From NCBI RefSeq assembly GCF_000144695.1, contig NC_014378.1, positions 1,214,781 to 1,278,780 of the forward strand: 64,000 bases of DNA, read 5' to 3'. This DNA is from Acetohalobium arabaticum DSM 5501 (GTDB lineage Bacteria > Bacillota > Halanaerobiia > Halobacteroidales > Acetohalobiaceae). Under the pieces are notes generated by a model. That model made no database searches, was not told the DNA's origin, and saw only the letters and a program-made list of their open reading frames with translations. Of the stretch, positions 34,499-42,826 are shown one piece after another (position 1 is the stretch's first letter; each line of letters starts with the position of its first letter). The translations under genes and the position numbers were made by a program.

Positions 34499-35320
34499 GT
34501 GGTGAAGATGTGTCAGGTTTTAGAGGTGTCCCGCTCTGGATATTATAAATGGTTAAATAGAAAACCATCTCAAAGAGAAAAAATAAATAAAAAATTAAAA
34601 CTTAAAATAGCTGAAATTTACTGGCAGCATAATGGAACATATGGTAGCCCTAGAATTCATAGAGTGCTGCGAAAAGAGGGTTATACAGTGAACATTAAAA
34701 GAGTTGCTAGGTTAATGCGGATAATGGGTTTAAAAGCAATTCAAAAAAGAAAGTTTAAAAGAACTACCAATTCAAATCATGACTTACCTTTAAAAGAAAA
34801 TCTCCTAAAAAGGGATTTTGATATAGATAAACCAGATAAAGTCTGGGTCTCTGATATTACTTATATATCAACTAAAAAGGGTTGGCTTTACCTGGCAGTT
34901 GTAATTGATCTCTATTCAAGAAAAGTAGTTGGCTATTCTATGAGTAAAAGAATAAATACAGATTTAATAATGTCAGCAACTAAGATGGCTATAAGTCGCC
35001 GCAACCCTGAAGCAGGACTTATATTCCACTCTGATAGAGGTAGCCAGTATGCAAGCCACAAATTACAGAATTTATTTAAACAGCATAGCATTAGATCCTC
35101 AATGAGTCGTAAAGGTGACTGTTGGGATAATGCAGTTGCTGAGAGTTTCTTTGGTAGTTTGAAGACTGAGTTAGTTTATCATAAAAAGTATTTAACCAGA
35201 AATCAAGCTAGGTTAGATATATTTGAATATATTGCTGGTTACTATAATAAAGTTAGGCTACATTCATATTTGAATTATATGAGTCCGAAAAACTACGAGA
35301 AAGAGAGAAAAATGGCTTAA
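34499..35320 (+). CDS. IS3-family transposase OrfB (DDE integrase)
   Basis: The rve/DDE domain shows all catalytic residues: D in [11 protein letters not shown] in [12 protein letters not shown], and E in [16 protein letters not shown]. The N-terminal HTH_21 segment ([20 protein letters not shown]) is present. In the -1 frame after the slippery site, reading continues without stop from about 34428 ([20 protein letters not shown]) into this frame, so the active protein is the OrfAB fusion. The frame is intact, so the element may be active. Confidence 0.88.
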   Translation: MVKMCQVLEVSRSGYYKWLNRKPSQREKINKKLKLKIAEIYWQHNGTYGSPRIHRVLRKEGYTVNIKRVARLMRIMGLKAIQKRKFKRTTNSNHDLPLKENLLKRDFDIDKPDKVWVSDITYISTKKGWLYLAVVIDLYSRKVVGYSMSKRINTDLIMSATKMAISRRNPEAGLIFHSDRGSQYASHKLQNLFKQHSIRSSMSRKGDCWDNAVAESFFGSLKTELVYHKKYLTRNQARLDIFEYIAGYYNKVRLHSYLNYMSPKNYEKERKMA

Positions 35321-35367
35321 TATAGTGTCTAATTTAATGGGGGAACCTCAGTTTTGGGGTGTTGGAG

Positions 35368-35662
35368 ATGGAACTAGATATATTACATGTAGATATGGAT
35401 GTCTTTTATGCAGCTATAGAGATAAGAGATAATCCTGAATTAAAGGACAAGCCGGTGATTATCGGTGGGACAAGTAAACAGGGAGTGGTAAGTACTGCTT
35501 CCTATGAAGCCCGAAAGTATGGGATTCATTCTGCTATGCCGATTTTTAAGGCTAAACAGCTCTGTCTAAGATGAGGTATTAAAAAAGAAAATTAGATTAA
35601 TTGGTGTCTCTTTATCCAATTTAAAGCGAAATATTTATCAACAACTAAAGCTATTTAATTGA
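35368..35662 (+). pseudogene. dinB: DNA polymerase IV remnant with internal deletion
   Basis: ATG at 35368 opens a clear Pol IV N-terminus ([50 protein letters not shown]), including the first catalytic Asp residues. It stops after about 68 residues (35574). In another frame, 35570-35662 encodes the C-terminal end of the little finger (KKIRLIGVSLSNL, then QQLKLFN and stop). Some 270-300 residues between are gone, so no functional polymerase is made. The IS3 element lies 18 bp upstream and may have taken part in the deletion. Confidence 0.88.
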
Positions 35663-35688
35663 TAAGAATATAGAAAAGGAGGCAATTT

Positions 35689-37293
35689 ATGCAGGAACGT
35701 ATATTTAAAGAAGAACCAATGGTTAATATAAAGCAATATATTAATAGCGATCGATTTAATGTTTATCAGCGTAATGAAGCAGGTTTAACTCCTTTGATGC
35801 TTGCGGCTAGGGATAATTCTAGTATTGATGTTGTAATATCTTTAATTAAACAGGGAGCCGAAGTAAATAATCGGGATGAAACCGGCCGAACTGCTTTGAT
35901 GTATGCTGCAGAAGAGAATCCTAATCCTTATCTGGCAGCTACTTTAATTGAGCAGGGAGCAAAGGTTAATGTAGAGGATAAGGATAATAGAACTGCATTA
36001 ATGTATGCTGCTCAAGATAATTTAAATCCCCAAGTGATCAAGATTTTAATGGATAATGGAGCTGAAGTTAATGCTCAGGATAAAGATGAAAGAATCTCTT
36101 TAATGTTTGCTGCGTATAAGAATGATAATCCGGAAGTTATAACTACTTTAATTAATAATGGAGCTAAATTAGAGGCTAGAGATAAATATGGACGGACTGC
36201 TTTGATGTATGCGGCAGCCAGTAATTTTAATTTGGATATCATTACTGCTTTAATTTATAACGGAGCTAAGATTGAAGTTAGAGAAGAAAGCGGTAAGACG
36301 GCATTAATGGTTGCTGCTGAATATAATTTAAATCCTGAAGTTTTGATTGCTTTAATTGAAAATGGAGCTGAGATTAAGGCCAGGGATAAGGATGGATTAA
36401 CGGCTCTAATGTATGCAGCATGCAAGAATGATAATCCGGAGATACTGGATCTTTTAATTGAACATGGAGCAAAGATTAAGGCCAGGGATAGGGATGGATT
36501 TACTGCTTTAATGTATGCGGCGGTGAATACTTCTAATCCAAAAATAATAACTACTTTAATTAATAATGATGCTGATGTAAAGGCTAGAGATAAAGACGGC
36601 TTAACACCTTTGATGTATGCAGCCCAGGGAAATCCTAATTCGAAGGTGATAACTACTTTACTTGATAATGGGGCAGCGATTGACGCTAGAGATAAAGACG
36701 GCTTTACGGTATTGATGTATGCGGCAGCAAATAATTCTGCTTCTGAAATAATAACTACTTTAATCAGTAGTGGAGCTGAAATAGAGGCTAAAGATAGTAA
36801 TGAGAAGACAGTATTAATGTATGCTGCTCAACATAATCCGTATCCAGAAGTAATACTTACATTACTCAATAATGGAGCTGAAATTGATTGTTGTGATGTA
36901 GAAGGTAGAACACCTTTGATGTATGCTGCTGAGAATAAAAATACTAGAATACTTACTACTTTACTTAGTAATGGAGCAGAAGTTGGAGTTAAGGATGAAG
37001 AGGGAAGAACTGCTTTAATCTATGCTGCTCAAAACAGCTCTGATCCTGAGGTAATAAAGACTTTACTTAATAATGGATCAGAAATTAATATTCGGGATGA
37101 TAAAGAGAAGACACCGTTAATCCATGCAGCAGAAAAAAATAGTAATCCGGAGGTAATTGAGGCTTTATTGGAGCATGGAGCCGATGCTAAGTTAGATAGT
37201 GCTGGAAAGGTAGCGATTGATTATGCTGATGAAAATCAGTCAATAAAGGATACAGAAATTTATTGGAGGTTGAATGATAAGAGTTTTAATTAA
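35689..37293 (+). CDS. Ankyrin-repeat protein
   Basis: The 534-residue protein starts at ATG behind AAAGGAGG. About 15 consecutive ankyrin repeats fill almost the whole length, each near 35 residues and centred on TALMYAA...NPEVITTLINNGAEV-like sequence. There is no signal peptide, membrane helix or other domain. The repeats run longer between helices (N-P-x-V) than the usual 33-residue unit. It is cytosolic and a protein-binding scaffold. Partner unknown. It sits between the dinB relic and a mobile repeat, so horizontal gain is possible. Confidence 0.85.
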   Translation: MQERIFKEEPMVNIKQYINSDRFNVYQRNEAGLTPLMLAARDNSSIDVVISLIKQGAEVNNRDETGRTALMYAAEENPNPYLAATLIEQGAKVNVEDKDNRTALMYAAQDNLNPQVIKILMDNGAEVNAQDKDERISLMFAAYKNDNPEVITTLINNGAKLEARDKYGRTALMYAAASNFNLDIITALIYNGAKIEVREESGKTALMVAAEYNLNPEVLIALIENGAEIKARDKDGLTALMYAACKNDNPEILDLLIEHGAKIKARDRDGFTALMYAAVNTSNPKIITTLINNDADVKARDKDGLTPLMYAAQGNPNSKVITTLLDNGAAIDARDKDGFTVLMYAAANNSASEIITTLISSGAEIEAKDSNEKTVLMYAAQHNPYPEVILTLLNNGAEIDCCDVEGRTPLMYAAENKNTRILTTLLSNGAEVGVKDEEGRTALIYAAQNSSDPEVIKTLLNNGSEINIRDDKEKTPLIHAAEKNSNPEVIEALLEHGADAKLDSAGKVAIDYADENQSIKDTEIYWRLNDKSFN

Positions 37294-37322
37294 TTTAGAG
37301 ACTTGCACAAGATTAAAGCATA

Positions 37323-37749
37323 ATTGATATATTGTTGCAGTTTCCATTTAGATCTAATATGATTTCATTCATGATATTGCGGGAATAGTCAATATGTATC
37401 CGCCGCTTGCCATTCGCTCGACGTCCTGTCTCACTCATTCTCAAAAACTGGCCCTCCGTCGTCCATGGTTTCGGGTTAGTTTTAAGAGTCGCTCTGGACA
37501 CATATTGACTATTTGCAGCATAGAAATTTCATTGATCTGGTTTTAAACACGTCCCTTTAAATAATTTTGCGTAATTATTGTTGATATATTTCAAAAAGCA
37601 ACTTAAAGCAGACCCAAATAAAAGAATTATTAGCATATAAAGTGGAAATTTTAAGTTATAGCTCTAAGTATAATTTATTGCTAATTGATAAGGTCTGATT
37701 TTGGCAGCGTTTGAAATATATCAACTCTAAACTGCAACAATATATCAAT
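37323..37749. repeat. Long interspersed element, copy 2 (MITE-like, intact)
   Basis: The 427-bp unit is bounded by perfect 21-bp inverted repeats (37323-37343 and 37729-37749, starting ATTGATATATTGTTGCAG). It contains the 130-bp core at 37384-37513 and flanks that match copy 1 in reverse. No transposase-sized frame exists, so mobility would need an enzyme in trans. Flanking target duplication is not obvious beyond TA. Confidence 0.75.
37384..37513. repeat. 130-bp structured core of the element, copy 2
   Basis: AATAGTCAATATGTATCC at 37384-37401 is the inverted partner of 37496-37513 with one change. Length is exactly that of copy 1 (277-406). The inner arms corresponding to AACTGGTCC/GGACCAGTT are partly decayed here (GGGTTAGTT), while in copy 1 they pair well. 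Confidence 0.7.
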
Positions 37750-37773
37750 ATAGTTACACCTTCATCTGTAACA

Positions 37774-39321
37774 TTAATTCAGAATACGATCTATATCTCT
37801 AGAGGTAATGCCACCGGTTGTAATTAAGATTGCTAAATACCCAGTCATCCCAATACTTACGGCTAAAAAAGTGCTTAATAGATTATTCTGACTTAACTGC
37901 CAGAAATATTGATAAATTGACGTTAGGCTAGCAGCTAAGAGTCCAGCAGCCAAAAATGGTTTTATAATTAGCTGTTTAAGATTTAAAGTTAAATCTACTT
38001 TTCTGTAAATAGCAACAAAATGCAGCATAGCAATTACTATAAATCTAACGGTAATGGCAAGAATTGCTCCTTTTAGCCCAATATCCGGTTGGCTGACTAA
38101 GAAATAGATTAAGACTACTTCAAAAATAAGTCCTACTATAGAGTTAATAACTACTATATTGGGATCACCCAACCCTTGAAGAATTCCTTTTAGAATCTGT
38201 AATAGATATAAAAAGATTGCTCCCAGCGCAAATAACTGCAGAATTGAACCTGCCTGCGGATAGCCAAAGAGAAGACTACAGATCTTTTCTGGCAGCAAGA
38301 AGAAGATCACTGCTGCCGGTAATCCGGTGTAAATAGTTAACCTCAATGCCTGCTGGTAGTGGTCCTGGAATCGTTTATGATTGTTGGCAGAAATAGCTTC
38401 GGAAACTGCTGGAATCAGACTGGAAGTAACGGCTACAGTAATTACAGTTGGCAGATGAACAATCTGGAGAACCATACCTGACAGCTGTCCATAGAGGCTA
38501 GTAGCTTCTGTAACGGAATAACCGGCTGCCTGTAGTTGGGCTGGAATCAAGATAGCTTCTAAACTGTAGATTAAAGAAGCGACTACTTTACCTATAGTAA
38601 TAGGAAATCCGAACTTAATTAATTCCTTAAATAGATTCCAATTAGTTTTTATATCGATAGTAGGCTGTATCTGCTTAATGATATCTGTTTTTACTTTAAA
38701 GAAAATTAACAACAATGTAAGCAGACCCAAACCCTCACCGGCACTAATTCCTAATGCTGCACCGGTAACCTGGTATTTAAGCTGATAATCCAACAAAGCT
38801 TTAATCACGACTAAAGTAACAATGATTCTAGTTATCTGTTCTACAATTTGTGAAGTAGCTGTCGGAATCATCATTCTAAGGCCCTGAAAGAAGCCACGAA
38901 ACATAGAAGCTATAGCTACAAAGAATAAGGCAGGAGCAATGGCTTTGAGTAAAAGTTCTGTTTTAGCATTATTTAAAACTTTATTAGCTACAAATGGTGC
39001 ATTGAAATAGAGGATAATAGCAAAGAAACTACCGGTAATTACAGCAAATATTACAGCTATCTTAAGTATTTTTAAGATTTCATGGTAGTTGTTCTGGCTA
39101 ATTCTTTCTGAAACAAACTTAGATATAGCTACTGAAAAACCAAAAGTAGCAAGAATGGAAAAAGTGATAAAGACAGGGAAGACCATCTGAAAGAGTCCGA
39201 TACCTTGGTCCCCAATGATTCGAACCAGAACTAACCTTAATCCAAATCCTAGAGTGCGATTTATAAGCCCAGCAATCATCAAGACAAAAGCGCCTTGGAG
39301 CAATGTCTGTTTTTTAAAGAT
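37774..39321 (-). CDS. spoVB: SpoVB/MurJ-like polysaccharide flippase, apparent ATC start
   Basis: The protein has about 14 membrane helices and the MATE/MVF pattern of SpoVB (GAFVLMIAGLINRTLGFGLR, RIIGDQGIGLFQMVFP, GFFQGLRMMIPTA, ILKGILQGLGDP). It probably flips lipid-linked cell-wall precursors, in sporulation or growth. TTG 39303 lies 26 bp from the SD. The SD AAAGGAGG (39337-39330) points to ATC at 39321, giving the N-terminus FKKQTLLQGAF as expected for the family. Start is therefore probably non-canonical. Confidence 0.8.
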   Translation of the reverse strand: MFKKQTLLQGAFVLMIAGLINRTLGFGLRLVLVRIIGDQGIGLFQMVFPVFITFSILATFGFSVAISKFVSERISQNNYHEILKILKIAVIFAVITGSFFAIILYFNAPFVANKVLNNAKTELLLKAIAPALFFVAIASMFRGFFQGLRMMIPTATSQIVEQITRIIVTLVVIKALLDYQLKYQVTGAALGISAGEGLGLLTLLLIFFKVKTDIIKQIQPTIDIKTNWNLFKELIKFGFPITIGKVVASLIYSLEAILIPAQLQAAGYSVTEATSLYGQLSGMVLQIVHLPTVITVAVTSSLIPAVSEAISANNHKRFQDHYQQALRLTIYTGLPAAVIFFLLPEKICSLLFGYPQAGSILQLFALGAIFLYLLQILKGILQGLGDPNIVVINSIVGLIFEVVLIYFLVSQPDIGLKGAILAITVRFIVIAMLHFVAIYRKVDLTLNLKQLIIKPFLAAGLLAASLTSIYQYFWQLSQNNLLSTFLAVSIGMTGYLAILITTGGITSRDIDRILN

Positions 39322-39435
39322 AACAGCTTCCTCCTTTATAAATTACGATAGTTACAGTTAATTATATTCAATTAAAAATGATTAAATTAATTGAATGACT
39401 GATATTTCTAAGTGAAGGAAGCTGTTAATAGTGAT

Positions 39436-40368
39436 TTACATATCCGGCATTTCATCAATTGCACTTTTTCGCTGTTCTTTATCAGTATGGGTGTAGATTT
39501 GAGTAGTGGAGATATCACTGTGGCCTAATAGGTCCTGTAATACTCTCAAATCTTTAGTCTTCTGATAGAGCAGAGAAGCAAAGGTATGTCTTAGTTTATG
39601 AGGAGTTATCTTGCTTGCATTTCGAACGCCGGCTTTTTTAGCATATTTTTTGACCATCTTTTGAATAGTACGAACAGAAATTCTTCTTCTTTGATTAGAT
39701 AAAAATAAAGCTTGGCGTGCATCTTGGTTTTTAGGAGTAATTTTATTTCTATCAGGTAGATAATCTTTAATTGCCGTAAGAGCTTCTTGATGTAAAGGTA
39801 CATAACGTTCTTTGTTTCCTTTGCCGAAGAACTTTATAGATTGATCTTCATAATTTATATCATCAAGATTTAGATTAACTAATTCTGAGATCCTTAAACC
39901 ACTATATAAGAATAATTTATTGATAGCTAAGTCTCTACTGCAGTATTTAGAATTATAGTTTTTAATAGCCTCAAGATATTTCTCCATGTTTTTTTCGTTG
40001 AGATAGATGGGTTCTGATTTTAATTCTGATTTACTGGCTTCAATGGAATCAGTAGGATTATTTTTGATTATGTTTCGTTTTTTAAGATATTCAAAGAACG
40101 AACGTAAGCTATATAATTTTCTATTTCTAGCTTCTGGGCTATTATCTTTTACTAATATAATATCACTTAGAAATTCACTTACTTCAAATCGATTAATGTT
40201 AGTTACATTTAATTCTTCTAAGTTGCAATCAAATTCTTTTTCAAGATATCTACCAAATACTGATAAATCATGCTTATAATGGTTTACAGTAGATTCAGAA
40301 TATCCACGTTCCGCAATTAAGTATTTAGTAAAGCTATTAATTGCTTTGTGATATGTTAAATTTCTCAT
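39436..40368 (-). CDS. Tyrosine recombinase, XerC/XerD-like
   Basis: The 310-residue protein has an N-terminal SAM-like core-binding domain (INSFTKYLIAERGYSESTVNHYKHDLSVFGRYL) and a full catalytic domain: Arg in YSGLRISELVNL, HKLRHTFAS, LGHSDISTTQIYTH with the nucleophilic Tyr near residue 291. All residues for DNA cleavage are present. It may be a chromosome-resolution XerC/D or an integron/element recombinase. A perfect 11-6-11 palindrome lies just upstream (40400-40431) next to a second recombinase-like gene. Confidence 0.88.
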   Translation of the reverse strand: MRNLTYHKAINSFTKYLIAERGYSESTVNHYKHDLSVFGRYLEKEFDCNLEELNVTNINRFEVSEFLSDIILVKDNSPEARNRKLYSLRSFFEYLKKRNIIKNNPTDSIEASKSELKSEPIYLNEKNMEKYLEAIKNYNSKYCSRDLAINKLFLYSGLRISELVNLNLDDINYEDQSIKFFGKGNKERYVPLHQEALTAIKDYLPDRNKITPKNQDARQALFLSNQRRRISVRTIQKMVKKYAKKAGVRNASKITPHKLRHTFASLLYQKTKDLRVLQDLLGHSDISTTQIYTHTDKEQRKSAIDEMPDM

Positions 40369-40399
40369 TATTTTGTCCTCCTTAGTTTATTTTCTTCTA

Positions 40400-40431
40400 A
40401 ACCTTCGTTAAATATATGTTTAACGAAGGTT
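40400..40431. other. Perfect palindrome with dif-like geometry
   Basis: AACCTTCGTTAAA (40400-40412) and TTTAACGAAGGTT (40419-40431) flank TATATG. Trimmed to 11-bp arms and a 6-bp centre it has the layout of a Xer recombination site, and the centre resembles the TATATA of Firmicute dif. The arms do not match dif consensus. It could also be a terminator for the gene at 40438, although T runs are poor on both sides. Confidence 0.4.
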
Positions 40432-40437
40432 ATTATA

Positions 40438-41382
40438 TTATAAAACTTTATGATTAAGTTTTATTTCATTGATACGGTTTTTGCCTATACCACAAATACT
40501 CTTTATCAAATCAAAATTATCTGTAATTGTTAATAATGTTTTGATAAAGAGTTGTCTTAAGTTATTAGCAGTTAGTTTAAAATTTAATTTATCCTCTATT
40601 ATAGAACGATACTTTGCAATTACCATCTGCAAAGATCTATGATTCATTCTATTACCTCGTGTAGAAACAAATAAGGGTTTATTTTGAGATTCAATATTAT
40701 TCTGTATATGTCTTTCTAGTGTTGGTATTAATTCTTTATTTATTGGCATTAAGTGAGTTTCATTGTTTCTAGTAAATATTAATGCTCTTTTGGATAAATC
40801 TATATCTTTATAATCTAAATCTATTAATTCTGAAGTTCTTAAACCAGTATAAGAGATTAATTTTATTGCTAGTGAATTTCTTATCCAATTTGTTTTTTGT
40901 TCTGTTTTAATAGTTTGAAAAAGTTTATTGATATTCTTTGGAAGGTATTGATCTACTTTTTGAATAATTTCTTTTTTATCTTGGAAAGTTATTGCTTGGC
41001 TTTTAGATTGTAACTTTCCAAGCCATTCACTATAAATATCAAGGTAATATTCTAAGTCTACTCCTGCTTTTTCAACATGCTTTGTATTTGAAAAACTTAA
41101 TTCTGGTAATTCTACAGTCAACGGACAATTAAATTTATTTTCCTTATTATTACATGGGTTATATTTATTTATATAAAATATTTCATACATTGCTAATTCA
41201 TAGTTATTATTAACTTTAGCATAATCATAGTATCTTATATTTTTGCGCCAAAATGAATCAAGATTGTACTTTTTGTAATTACTAAAATGGGTTCTGATTC
41301 TTAATTCTATTCTTTCCAATTTAGTCCTTCCAATATAAATTATCTCCTTATCTTTATTATATAATCGATAAATATACACTTC
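40438..41382 (-). CDS. GIY-YIG nuclease domain fused to a degenerate tyrosine-recombinase domain
   Basis: GTG at 41382 lies 8 bp behind GGAGG and starts VYIYRLYNKDKEIIYIGRT, exactly a GIY-YIG domain. In-frame starts further upstream fall in a terminator. Residues 1-75 are GIY-YIG-like, including R...HF and a Glu (ELAMYEIFYINKYNP). Residues about 150-314 follow a phage-integrase fold with the first Arg in SYTGLRTSELIDLDYKDIDL, but the His-x-x-Arg box is NNLRQLF and no Tyr nucleophile follows (the box reads CGIGKNRINEIKLNHK). Thus the recombinase part likely binds DNA without strand exchange. It is upstream of, and on the same strand as, the complete recombinase. Confidence 0.75.
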   Translation of the reverse strand, partial: EVYIYRLYNKDKEIIYIGRTKLERIELRIRTHFSNYKKYNLDSFWRKNIRYYDYAKVNNNYELAMYEIFYINKYNPCNNKENKFNCPLTVELPELSFSNTKHVEKAGVDLEYYLDIYSEWLGKLQSKSQAITFQDKKEIIQKVDQYLPKNINKLFQTIKTEQKTNWIRNSLAIKLISYTGLRTSELIDLDYKDIDLSKRALIFTRNNETHLMPINKELIPTLERHIQNNIESQNKPLFVSTRGNRMNHRSLQMVIAKYRSIIEDKLNFKLTANNLRQLFIKTLLTITDNFDLIKSICGIGKNRINEIKLNHKVL

Positions 41383-41419
41383 ATTTTCCTCCAATTTAAT
41401 CATAAATAGATTTAACAAA

Positions 41420-41446
41420 AAAGCAACCACTGTAAATGGTTGCTTT
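41420..41446 (-). terminator. Intrinsic terminator of the Cys-rich gene
   Basis: AAAGCAACCA pairs with TGGTTGCTTT. On the minus strand a TTTTTT tail follows. Confidence 0.85.
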
Positions 41447-41455
41447 CATAAATGA

Positions 41456-41629
41456 TTATTCATATTTGATATCTGAAACTTCAATGGCTCTAAATTCTTG
41501 ATTACCCTCTATGCATTCCATGCAGTTATCACATATTTTGGTTTCGTCGAGGTCACAATAATTACATTCCCCGCAGTCAGTACAGGGTTTATGTTCTAGC
41601 ACACACTCAGATATTTTCGATGTACTCAT
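41456..41629 (-). CDS. Cys-rich mini-protein, 57 residues
   Basis: The frame begins MSTSKISECVLEHKPCTDCG and has eight cysteines arranged C-x7-C-x2-C-x2-C-x2-C-x8-C-x2-C-x2-C, ending DIKYE. The spacing suits two zinc or iron-sulfur sites. Similar small proteins occur in clostridia, but I know no function. The SD is weak (AGGGTTGG). The downstream terminator supports an independent transcript. It stands near lexA and the recombinases. Confidence 0.65.
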   Translation of the reverse strand: MSTSKISECVLEHKPCTDCGECNYCDLDETKICDNCMECIEGNQEFRAIEVSDIKYE

Positions 41630-41806
41630 TTATCCAACCCTACCTTTTTGAGATTAGAATTTTTAATGCACCATTTTTATTATACCATATGTCTATTACA
41701 TAATATACTATTCATGAAGAAAAAAATTGTGAATATTAATTGAAATCTTCTGTATTTATGTTTATTTTATATTTTAAATTAATATCCTGCAAATTTCAAG
41801 GGGTAA
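41630..41806. other. AT-rich spacer
   Basis: No gene is visible. On the minus strand, TATAAT lies about 45 bp upstream of the Cys-rich gene without a good -35 box. Nothing else stands out. Confidence 0.3.
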
Positions 41807-42024
41807 TTAAGTTTTGGGAATTTTAATTACCTCTCCCGGATAAAGTTTAGCAGAAGATAAATCATTAATTTCTCTAATCTGATATACCTTCTTTCTAAGA
41901 TCTACTTCTGTAGAATAACGCAGATGAAAATTAATACTAAACTAAAAATTACTTTTTTAGAAAATAGATGATTACTTTTCTTATTCTGGTCTGCTGGATA
42001 GTAATTGATAACTCTTTTTTTCAT
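41807..42024 (-). pseudogene. YneA-like SOS division inhibitor, broken
   Basis: ATG at 42024 with a perfect GGAGGGAG SD opens MKKRVINYYPADQNKKSNHL and a membrane segment (VIFSLVLIFICVIL), then stops after about 39 residues. A neighbouring frame continues with the end of a LysM domain: DLRKKVYQIREINDL, LYPGEVIKIPKT and a stop at 41807. The start of LysM (the GDTLW region) is missing. The layout (membrane anchor plus LysM, divergent from lexA, between SOS boxes) is that of YneA, which blocks cell division during SOS. A frameshift plus deletion has inactivated it. Confidence 0.72.
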
Positions 42025-42053
42025 TATATCTCCCTCCTACTGTTGATCCGTAT

Positions 42054-42139
42054 AGAACATAAGTTTCCAGAACATGTGTTCTAATAATATTATATCCGAA
42101 CATCTGTTCTGTGTCAAGTCCGAATCGAACAGAAGTTTG
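42054..42139. promoter_or_regulatory. Four LexA (SOS) boxes
   Basis: Matches to the Bacillus box CGAAC-n4-GTTCG: AGAACATAAGTTTC (42054-42067), AGAACATGTGTTCT (42069-42082), CGAACATCTGTTCT (42097-42110), CGAACAGAAGTTTG (42126-42139). They fill the divergent spacer between lexA and the yneA-like gene. The last box overlaps the lexA -35 region, as needed for autorepression. Confidence 0.85.
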
Positions 42140-42165
42140 CTTTTGTAAATTAGTTATGATATAAT
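42137..42165 (+). promoter_or_regulatory. lexA promoter
   Basis: TTGCTT (42137-42142), 17 bp, TATAAT (42160-42165). The -35 box overlaps the fourth SOS box. Confidence 0.65.
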
Positions 42166-42198
42166 ATACAAGCAATTTCAGGCAAGGAGGTAAAGATA

Positions 42199-42822
42199 AT
42201 GGAAGACTTATCAGCTAGACAGCAGCAGATCCTTAATTTTATAATTGAAGAGATAAACCAGAAAGGCTACCCCCCTTCTGTTCGAGAAATAGCCGATGCA
42301 GTAGGATTGAGCTCTCCTTCAACAGTACACTCTCACTTAACAACTTTAGAAGAGAAAGACTACATTCGTAAAGATCCAACTAAACCGCGGGCAATTGAAG
42401 TTCTGCATGAACCAATAAGTGAAGAAGAAACAGAAAAAGAGATGGTGAATATCCCTCTATTGGGTAGAGTAACAGCCGGAAAACCTATCTTGGCTGTCGA
42501 AAATATTGAAGATACTTTTCCTATATCATTGGAGTATATCAGTGATACTACAGATCAGTTGTTTATGCTTACTGTCGAAGGTGAAAGTATGATTGAAGCA
42601 GGAATTTTAGATGGAGACTATGTTATTGTAAAGCAGCAGAATACTGCCCAGAATAGAGATATTGTTGTAGCCTTATTGGATAAAGAAGTTACTGTTAAAC
42701 GCTTTTTTAAAGAAGAAGACCATATCAGACTACAGCCAGAAAATGAAACTATGGAGCCTATTATTACTTCTGATGTTCAGATTTTGGGGAAAGTAGTTGG
42801 AGTTTATCGTCAACTTAGCTAA
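42199..42822 (+). CDS. lexA: LexA repressor
   Basis: The 207-residue protein has the winged-helix N-domain ([44 protein letters not shown]) and the S24 self-cleavage domain. Cleavage is expected at Ala93-Gly94 (RVTAGKP), with Ser130 in EGESM and Lys167 in TVKRFF. Their 37-residue distance is canonical. It represses the SOS regulon and itself through the boxes upstream. Its likely partner target, the yneA-like gene opposite, is broken. Confidence 0.96.
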   Translation: MEDLSARQQQILNFIIEEINQKGYPPSVREIADAVGLSSPSTVHSHLTTLEEKDYIRKDPTKPRAIEVLHEPISEEETEKEMVNIPLLGRVTAGKPILAVENIEDTFPISLEYISDTTDQLFMLTVEGESMIEAGILDGDYVIVKQQNTAQNRDIVVALLDKEVTVKRFFKEEDHIRLQPENETMEPIITSDVQILGKVVGVYRQLS

Positions 42823-42826
42823 GTTA

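Larger units (their letters stand above)
34092..35350 (+). mobile_element. IS3-family insertion sequence (IS150-like)
   Basis: The ends are imperfect inverted repeats: TGACCCTCCCCCAATTTGTT at 34092 and, complementary at the other end, TGAGGTTCCCCCATTAAATT (right boundary 35350), both followed by AGACA. The 1259-bp unit holds two overlapping transposase frames. No clear target duplication was found, so the outermost bases are uncertain. It lies just upstream of a broken dinB. Confidence 0.85.

Noticed and set aside
37313-37501. 62-residue minus frame inside the mobile repeat
   Set aside because: It lies across the inverted-repeat core, lacks an SD and is not conserved in copy 1.
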